Origin: Ochotona curzoniae
Lineage: Eukaryota > Chordata > Mammalia > Lagomorpha > Ochotonidae
Length of the DNA: 64,000 bases
Reading direction: 5' to 3'
Assembly (NCBI RefSeq): GCF_017591425.1
Contig: NW_024465751.1
Coordinates: 6,200,001-6,264,000 of the forward strand
Part shown: positions 56,296-64,000 of the stretch, one piece after another
How the letters are laid out: every line of letters starts with the position of its first letter
How positions within the stretch are numbered: the stretch's first letter is position 1
Notes under the pieces: model-generated
Database searches by the model: none
The model's input: the letters and a program-made list of their open reading frames with translations, nothing else
Told to the model about the DNA's origin: nothing
Translations under genes and position numbers: made by a program

Positions 56296-59200
56296 AACTT
56301 GATTTAAGAGTATGTCATCCATCTGACCTTGTTCTGTTCAATATACATCCTCTGTTCTGGCTTCATTTTCTTTACTTTTCCTCTCTCTCTTCTGCTCCTT
56401 ACTTACCATCCTGCAAGGTGACATGTTGGGCACTGAGGGAGATGGAGTTTGAGTAATGTAGCCCCCAGGTTGGAAGAGCTGGCAACCCACTGAAAAGGAC
56501 TTGCAGGTGAAACAGTCATTCCAAATAGTGTTGATGTTTGCTAAGTACTCATCTTGACTGAGCAGAGACTGAAAGAGTTAACGGACAGACACCTGAGTCC
56601 CGGAAAACAGAAGAGACAGATACCGCCCGCCCCTGCGTAAGGGCACTGCTACTGCCTTCATGCTAGAAAAAAATATCTGCTGGAATTCCAGAACATCCCT
56701 TCCTGACTTGCTAAGCTTCCAAAGTCTGTGCCTTTGCTTTCCCTGCTCTCGTAAACGTGATGAATGAAAGCTGGCTGTGACACACTCAAATGGAATCTGC
56801 AAATCGCTGATCCTTTAAAACCTACTTTTGTAAATACCAATAAAACAAGTCTCAACATTTGTTCCTAAGTTCAGGGAATTCATTCAACGTGCAGCCCTGG
56901 ATGAGGGAAGCTACTCCCTAAGAGAGTGTTTGCTTTCAGAGATCTCACCTGAAACTGAAACTGTCTCCTTTCCTTTCCCTGCCTTTGATTCGGAGTCAAT
57001 TATTCCATAATCCCTCCTGCCTCTCTCTTCTTTTGTCTGCCTACATGGTGTCAAAAAAGTTGGTTAAATTTGCAACCCCCCCCCCAAAAAAAATGGTTCA
57101 GCTACCAAATGTCAAAACCTGGAAATAATTCCTTTAGACACTCCAACAATATTTCCTCATTGGATGAATGAATGGAAGAACGAATAAGTGAGTGGATAAC
57201 GGCTGAGTTAAAATGGCCATCTGTATCTACTGGGTGGTTGCTCTGATTTAAGACAGGTATTTAGCCTATTTGTGGCTCATTGTTTTTCTTTGCAAATTCT
57301 GTGCACAAGATCATAGAAATGTGCACATTTCATAGTGTACCAAGCACCTAAGATTCATGCTAGCCCTCAGAAATGATTATCTTCATTTTCATTGTGAAAG
57401 AAAGAGTTTACGATCTGAGAGGACAGGAAGGATTTTCTTGAGAATGTGGCTGTAGTTGGCTATAAGATCTAGAAGGATGTTTCAGGTAGGAAGCTCAAAA
57501 TGAAGGTGTAAAATCTGGAATCTCCTGAAGGTGAGAGGGAGAAAGTGATATATGTGGAATTGAGACAAGCTGTACAGGAAAGAAACCACCTGCCCCTGCT
57601 TCCGGGGGTCTACCAGTGCACCCCCAGCTCTGCAAGGAGCTAGTCATCCTCTCCTGCTTAGTCCGTTCAGCACATATTTTAAGGATCTGTTGATCTGATA
57701 GGTGTTGAGCACAGAACCAGGGAAGTAAGTGGAATAAGATAGCTATCACAGATCCAAGCTTTCAGTAGAACTCTTACTGTTAAACAAGGAATCCTGCTTC
57801 AAACAGAGAAAGGTGTGGAAACTGATTACACAATACTCAACAACTATGTGGACTTTTCACAAGTGGAAAAGACATGGATGGTGCAGGGCCAAGTGTTTTT
57901 TTTCAAGTTGAGGATGACAATGTGTGCCAGCAAGGGAAGCAGATAGAAGGTGGCAAATCAGAGAATGGCAAGGTAAATTTACAGAATGAAGTTTTTGGTT
58001 GCAGGTGAACTAGAAGAGAGAGAGCTAATAATGATGGATGCCATCTGGATGCTGTTTGGTGGAGGAATGGGGGTCATTGGAATCAGATAGTGAGATAAAA
58101 GGATGCTTTTGGATGAAGATTCTATTCAACTTAAAACACAAACTGGAGAGTCAAAAAGTCTTGAGTGGGGAAAGAAGCAGGCTGAGGATTAGGAGGAAAC
58201 AAACTTACACTTGGCAATTGTTGGGGTCATCATTGTGACTAGTGGAGACTTAGCATTCATTTCAAGTGTTCTGCAGGGACTCACACTGGCTCTTGAATGG
58301 GGCAGGCATTTATTGGAACCAGTTTCATGATTTTGGAGTTACCTGAGGATGAGTCAATCAGTCCAACATGACTTTGTGATCCAATTGACTGATGGAATAG
58401 ACTGAAGAACAGCACCAAATCACTGAGAACGTTATGAGTAAGCATACAACAAACACATCTTGGTCTATCAAAGTCTGTGTAACAAATCTTGTATTCAGTT
58501 AATGTCTTCTTGCAGCATAAAAAAAAATCAAGGCTAAGAATTTTGCAAAATCTTTGTTCTTACACTCTTTTCCCTTTCAGAACTCCCTGTGCTCCATGCT
58601 GAAGAACGCAAACAGGTGTTTGCTCCTATTCAGCAACAGCTTTCTCCCTCTCCTTCATAGGATCTTCTACATCTCTCTCCATTGACCCTTCCCCAGCTTC
58701 AGTCCTACTATGATAAGTGTGATAATTATTATTACTTCCATGGATCCAGAATGGTTCCATTTTTGCAACAAGCATTATCATCAGGGTTTGACGTGTAGTA
58801 GTGCAAACTCTCATTTCTTAAGCCTCTTGTCAGAGACATATAATGCATGCGCCTGCATCTTGCGATTCCTGCCTTTGCAAAGGACACTCACGGAGGACAA
58901 AAAAGAGGGCATTTTATGCAAGAATACTCGATCTTGTGCATTCCACATATGGTTGCCCACTCTGTGTGGTTTAAAAGGGTTTGTTTCAGAAGAGAACTGC
59001 ACGTGGTGTCCTGTGGTGGCTCATAAATTCCACTTGGCAGAAACAGCTGGGCTAGTTGCAAAGAACCTCCGGGGATTCTGATTCAGTAACTTTTGGGTGG
59101 GTCTCTTAAATGAAGCGGCAAGAATCTCTTCCTCACACCCTCCTTTCTCTCTTGTTGCTCTCCTCCCTCCTCTTCTTTCCATTTATCAGTCGTTTTTACA

Positions 59201-59329
59201 GGTCATCTGAAAGTCCGTGCAATGCCACCAAACAGGATAGGCACAAGAATAAGAGTCTGAAAATTGGGGTTGGAGGGATGGACACTTCAACATCAGTTAG
59301 TATCTGGGCTAGTAACATAGCTTTTAAGC
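56296..59329. other. Unique intergenic DNA
   Basis: About 3 kb without confident repeats. It includes a C-run/A-run junction at 57076-57093 and an L2-like trace at 57655-57745. Open frames up to 123 codons (58710-59081) have no recognisable domain. Confidence 0.45.
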
Positions 59330-59460
59330 CTTAGGAAACCTGCCTCTAAAAATGTCAACTGTAATCTGCCTCCCAGGGCTATTTGGGGAAAGCAATTAAG
59401 TAATATCTGTAAGCACGAGGGACACATAGTAGGTTCTCCACGATTGATAGCTGAATATGA
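59330..59460 (+). repeat. MIR 3' half
   Basis: CCTCCCAGGGCTATTTGGGGAAAGCAATTAAGTAATATCTGTAAGCACG then GACACATAGTAGGTTCTCC match the 3' half of MIR. Confidence 0.75.
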
Positions 59461-60099
59461 ACATACATGACAGCAGAAAGAGTAGGAGGACTGAGGTTTC
59501 TGGCTCAGTCCACAAACAGGTAGGGAAGAAAGCAAAGCTTTGGATGCAGAGAGAATGTGATGATTCATTTGCTTCTTTTTAAATTTGTCAGGCTGTAGCA
59601 GTGTAGAAAGAGGCATTAGCCAGTGGGTCTATTTCCCAAGGGCACAAGGAAATCCTTCTTCAGCAATTGTCAGTCCAACCCAGAAAGTAATAGGATTAAC
59701 TCCCAGGGAAATCAAGAGCAGGGAAGCCATAAATCACAGCGTGAGAAAATCTCTTTGCTTGGGGAAGAAGACAGAGACCTTTGCTGTAGGTGCTGCCACA
59801 GGATACATCCAATGCACAAGGTCAGGGCCAGGAATGAATGGCAGACTGGGCTGGCATGCAGAGAGACAATGTCAGACACCTGAGGCCAGAGAGCAGCTCT
59901 TCCTGTCTGTGCCCTCACATGGGCTATAAAGCTGATGAAATGACATGCTCAGCAAGGGGTAAGTATTTTGTGAGATTAAGCAAAATGAATGTGACTGTAC
60001 TAGCCCAAAACATTCATTGTATGCTTATGTGCAAATATGATGAGGACTTTGAATTTATCTATTGATTTATCTATTGAGGCTGTTGTGTCTCTTTTCCTT
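59461..60099. other. Unique DNA
   Basis: No repeat or gene recognised. Confidence 0.45.
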
Positions 60100-60265
60100 C
60101 CCTCCATCCCCTGTGGTTATTTTGGGGATGGTTGGAACTCTACTGGATAGAAATCATTTGTGCTTGTCTTCTCTTTCCAATTTTTTTTTGCATTGTTATT
60201 CTCCAGCTCTTAGCACAATCCTTGATAGCACATAATAGGTATTAAAGACATCAAATCAAAGTACC
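60100..60265 (+). repeat. L2/MIR-type 3' end
   Basis: CTCCAGCTCTTAGCACAATCCTTGATAGCACATAATAGGTATTAAAG is the usual L2/MIR tail phrase. Confidence 0.65.
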
Positions 60266-60539
60266 CTTAATGGAATTGGACTGTGATGACTGGCCAGGCA
60301 CTCGTAATCCGGGTTGATATATCTTAGTGGTAACAGTTTTGGTGTGTTAGGAGTTGTTTTATGTTTTGCAGCAATGGTCAGCATCCTGAAACGTACAGAC
60401 AAATGGCTTACCTCTTGAATTATAAGGAAACATACAGTCATATCCAAATAAACTTTGGCATTTTGTATGCATCAAATTTTGGATAAAACAAATGGGGTAA
60501 AAATCCTACCTCTTCCGCCAAGACTGCCCTTACACAGGG

Positions 60540-60700
60540 TTCCTTGGATGACAGTGGCAATCATGCCTTGTGAATTAAGTAAAGCAAATGCTGTCTTTCG
60601 CCCCTATAAATTCCTGTCATTGAATGCAGAGCCTAGCACACAGGAAGTTCTCCATGAAGGAATTCTTGTTCCTGTGCTTCTTTTCTTATTTGAGTAGGCT
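60540..60700 (+). repeat. L2-like tail
   Basis: AATGCAGAGCCTAGCACACAGGAAGTTCTCCATGAAGG resembles the L2 tail. Confidence 0.5.
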
Positions 60701-60809
60701 TTAATGAGGATTTGCCTTCTTTATCTTCTGTTTCTGGTGTATGCCACCTGTTCAGTCTCCCCTTGAGACAACAGCTTTGATTTGAGGTGAGAACGGAGAG
60801 GGTTCACTC

Positions 60810-61025
60810 TTGATGTTGAATTCTCTGATGCTGACTCTGCAAAGGAGGTTCTTGATTTGCCTGGTTCTGTTAAAATCCTTTACTGCCTTTGAGGTTAAAC
60901 TTTCCTAGCAACAAAATGGGTATAATGCTCACAGCTATTCTCTGCTGGTGTTCTGGAAAGCAGAATGAGATAATGTCTGGAAAGAGGCCAGAGCCTTAGA
61001 GATGAAAGGTGTGGTATAAATTCAA
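60810..61025 (+). repeat. MIR
   Basis: CTGATGCTGACTCTGC, GTTAAACTTTCCTAGCAACAAAATGGGTATAATGC, and GCAGAATGAGATAATGTCTGGAAAGAGGCCAGAGC in plus-strand MIR order. Confidence 0.75.
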
Positions 61026-61234
61026 AGGCATGAGCTTTACGCCATTAATGCTTGGTGACTTGTTGCCAGCTGTCTCCATTGTAAAAGGTCCTTAGAAATG
61101 ATTTGAAAGCAGCTTGGAGTGCTACTGCTTTTCTTTTCACTGTTGCTATCTGTTCTCCTTCACCACATTTGCTTGCTCTGGTACCAGAGCTAAATGTTCT
61201 GCAGGAGTCAGGTAAGGATTAAGGAGGCTAAAGA

Positions 61235-61345
61235 TCAGTAAATCTGGGTTCAATTACCAACTGCCTCTATTTCGCATGAAGTAAACACTGTCCTTCATTT
61301 AGTCTGAATTGAAAGCCGTGAGATTGGACTGGGTATCTTCAAGTT
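61235..61345 (+). repeat. MIR fragment
   Basis: AGTAAATCTGGGTTCAATTACCAACTGCC then CTTCATTTAGTCTGAATTG; 5' part of MIR. Confidence 0.5.
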
Positions 61346-61944
61346 CTCAAACCATCCTTTAGTCATACGGACCGGGTGCCTGACTGTAGAGCTTTTAGAT
61401 TTGGAAATAGAACTAAAAACGTTTGCTCAGCACAACAGGAAATGGTTTGTATACCAGAAGTGAGGATATTGATGAGGACTGAAGGTGTTGACAGGGAAAT
61501 CTAGGAAAGGGATAGGGAAGTGAGGCAGGGACAGAAATCTAGCTGGAAATGTGAAAATCAGTGCCGTACAAGCAAGGGATGCATCTCGGGGCTCTCGCCG
61601 GCTACATGAATCCACAGATTACACCAAATCATGGGCTGCTACAGCAATCTATCTGATAACCAGATTGCTTTTGTGATGAACAGGCAGGTAATATATGCAG
61701 TATAGACATGCTGGAAAAAGGAGTGGATCAATCCCTGGTGGAATGGAGTAGGTTGATGTGGCATTTCATTATTCTACTCAGAAAGACACACAACTTAAAA
61801 CCTGGAAATGACTTGTTTCTGAAATGTATAATTTTTGTTGGACTGTTTTGATCTGTGAATAAGTGAGACAATAGGAATCAAAATCTCAGGTGAAGAGGGA
61901 CTGCATCAGAAACCTTGATGCAGGTGTCAGCCAGCTCCGGGCGT
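61346..61944. other. Unique DNA
   Basis: No repeat or gene recognised. Confidence 0.45.
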
Positions 61945-62105
61945 CCATCTTAGCTTTACTATCAAGTAGCTGTAATATGTAGACAGGTTATTTTATCTTC
62001 AGAATGCCAGTTTGGACTTTTCTGAAATCTTGATAAAAATACTTACTGTAACGGATTATTATGAGAATTAGGTGACAAAGCACATGTGAACACAGCCGAT
62101 CTTAA
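61945..62105 (+). repeat. MIR
   Basis: CTTTACTATCAAGTAGCTGTAATATG, ATTTTATCTTCAGAATGCC and GGATTATTATGAGAATTAGGTGAC follow plus-strand MIR. Confidence 0.75.
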
Positions 62106-63757
62106 TTATCCATGGTTCCCGTTTTTGTGAAATCACTTAATTGTTTCAATGTACTGGTGTCATGCAAATCAAAACGCCTGGTTGTTTTGGCCATTCTGCC
62201 TTCTTGTTTTAATTCTCACATCACAAACATATGTTCTCAGTCTATTTGTTGACTTCCCTTCCTCATTTTTATGCTATTTGTTGGTGATTTGCTGTGAAAT
62301 GATCCCCAGTAATGGTGCTATCTAGTTTGTAACTGCAAGAAGGCTTCCATGTATCCTATGGAGGATGAAATAGTATAAGAGTTCAACTAGACATGCGTTT
62401 TAGTGCCATTAGTCACATTTTTATATTAACAAGTCAATAATCAATATTAAATATGATGTTTATAAATGGAAACACAAATAAAGTTGCATCTTTTGGCTGA
62501 CCAATGTTCTGGTTGAAAGCTCGTAAGAACCTCATTTCATATTTTACTAGGGACAATACTGGTCATTCCATTGAACATAAATACTAAGACTAATCAGTAC
62601 TGACTCTGTGTGGAAAACAATTCCTTTAGCAGTCAGTCCTTGACAGGTTGCATTGCAGTAACAAACAGGTCCCCTATTTCAGCAGTTTCTCATTGTTCTC
62701 CTAGGTCAAGTGTAGATCAGGTATAACCTTTCTGACTGTTCCTTCTTAACAAGTGATAAAGCTGAGACCAGCATCTAAGCAGGGCATTCTAGTTTCAACT
62801 CTGAGGCAAAAATTAGGAGAGATATGAACCAGCAATCATTTCAGGGCTTTGGCTAGTGATCACATCTCTATGTCCATATGCACTCTGTTGACAAAGCCAA
62901 GAGGTGGATTATCAGTGACAATGAGACAAAAGACAGGTTCTTTTACCCCCATGGAGAAATAGCAGGTTAAGTGCCAATAGGTAGTGGGAGATAATCCTCA
63001 TATATGTATATATGTGTATATATATATATATATATGATGGGAAGAGTAAATACTTGGAAAAAACAAATACAATATAACATAATTAACTTTTTCTGCCTCT
63101 CTTCTTATTTTTGGTTCCGATGAGGCAAAAGAGATCATTGTTATAGATAGGGTCTTTGTACCAATTCCTCAGGGAAAGAGGAAATATTTTTATATTGATT
63201 AATGTAAAAACTTTAGGCAAATCTTGATGCTTCCACCTGGGTGTGCTTGAATTTGTGTCTGGTAATAAAATATGGACAGGATCAGCAACAAGTCTTGGAG
63301 CAGCTAGAGAAGCTTTCAAGGGATTATTTGGAAAAATCCTACAAGACTTTCAACCTAATATCTTTGTTATATAGATTCAGAAATTAGGGCTTAGGAAAGG
63401 GAAATGAGTATATACATAATACACATTCATTCGGTTGTCTGTTTAGTGAGAAGGCCAATAAGAAGTCGAATTTTATTTGGTAAGCCATAACCGATCTACA
63501 CTATTATCAAACATTGCTGATGGTGACTGTCCATATCCTCTGATTCAGAGCATGCTCTTTCTGTTCATATATACAGATGGTTTGAAGCATGGTGTTGGAA
63601 TCCTGATAGAGCTAGAAGTGGATGAGTCCAGATAGACTCTACTAAGGTATTTCTGTAGGACTTTGGGCTAATTGTCCATATTCCAAGAGCACTGGCTGTT
63701 GAATCTCTAAACATTATCTGCAATGGAGACTAGAGGCAATGCAATGAAAGCACTTGA
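62106..63757. other. Unique DNA with an (AT)n microsatellite
   Basis: An (AT)n/(ATGT)n tract lies at 62998-63036. No other repeat or gene recognised. Confidence 0.5.
62998..63036. repeat. (AT)n microsatellite
   Basis: TCATATATGTATATATGTGT followed by a pure TA run to about 63035. Confidence 0.95.
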
Positions 63758-64000
63758 TGTGGGCTGGATTATGATATAATGACTGAAGCTGCCTCACATG
63801 ATACCAGCATCCCATAAGGGTGGTGGCTTGAATCCTGGTGGATCTATCTCCAATTCTGCTTTCTGCTAATGTACTTGGAAAAGAAATGGATGGTGGCCCA
63901 AGTACTTGGGCAGCTGCATCCATGTGGGAGATCTGGATGAAGATCCTGGCTTCTGCATTTGGCCTGAGCCTTTGCTGTGGTGACCCTTCGGGGAGTAAAT
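63758..64000 (+). repeat. Older C SINE, cut by the window end
   Basis: The head GTGGGCTGGATTATGATATAATGACTGAAGCTGCC is followed by CCAGCATCCCATAAGGG, GCCCAAGTACTTGGGCAGCTGC, GTGGGAGATCTGGATGAAG and TTCGGGGAGTAAAT. The element continues past 64000. Confidence 0.88.

Noticed and set aside
58710..59081. 123-codon open frame
   Set aside because: No domain or conserved motif recognised; antisense frames of 62-63 codons overlap. No supporting context.
1..64000. Endogenous retrovirus or LTR element
   Set aside because: I looked for TG...CA-bounded LTR pairs, primer-binding sites and retroviral motifs and saw none that I could support.
1..64000. Functional tRNA, snRNA, 5S, 7SK or Y RNA genes
   Set aside because: No intact A and B box pairs outside SINE heads and no recognisable small RNA sequence.

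Overview
This window looks like intergenic DNA from a placental mammal, most likely a lagomorph and possibly a pika (Ochotona). I see no protein-coding gene, no functional RNA gene and no CRISPR array. The longest open frame is 138 codons and none reads like a known cellular protein. The organism call rests on at least 17 copies of a tRNA-derived SINE that matches, from memory, the lagomorph C repeat. It is recognised on the minus strand by a T-rich end, a TTCCATCTGCTGGTTCACTC-like block and a CCCAAGGCTTTGGGCCGTCC-like block. The rabbit-versus-pika choice is an inference; a database search of the SINE and of the young L1 3' ends would settle it. Ancient mammalian repeats (MIR, L2, hAT-Charlie, old L1M) fill much of the rest.

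Layout. 1-8.9 kb is mostly unique AT-rich DNA with a few old SINE and L2 pieces. It includes a homeodomain-motif-rich block (7380-7870) that looks like a conserved non-coding element, and an exact 32-bp tandem duplication (8299-8362). 8.86-9.63 kb is a plus-strand old L1 3' end. 13.5-21.4 kb is a repeat-dense zone. Its core is one old minus-strand L1M of about 5 kb, opened by a young 5'-truncated L1 (16637-17330, exact 11-bp target duplication) and by three C SINEs. 21.4-28.9 kb is mainly unique DNA with MIR and L2. 28.9-30.2 kb holds a complete small hAT element with 8-bp duplications, and next to it a MER20-like element split by a second young L1 (29971-30179, 13-bp duplication).

35.8-39.9 kb is the most unusual part. 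A lagomorph L1-type 3' end (minus strand) is joined to about 3 kb of GC-rich, degenerate tandem units with a period near 60 bp, itself interrupted by a C SINE. This could be an L1 subfamily with a tandem-repeat 3' region, or a composite retroelement organised like the hominid SVA. 40-49 kb and 51-64 kb are unique DNA with MIR, L2 and older C SINEs, including one with a 260-bp purine-only-like tract (44100-44360). 49.2-50.6 kb is another old minus-strand L1 3' part.

There is no gene network to describe. The functional candidates are possible distal regulatory elements (7380-7870, 14340-14730, 54700-55110), proposed only from motif content and lack of repeat identity. All repeat family names come from recognition by eye against remembered consensus sequences, not from a search; edges are approximate unless target-site duplications are given.
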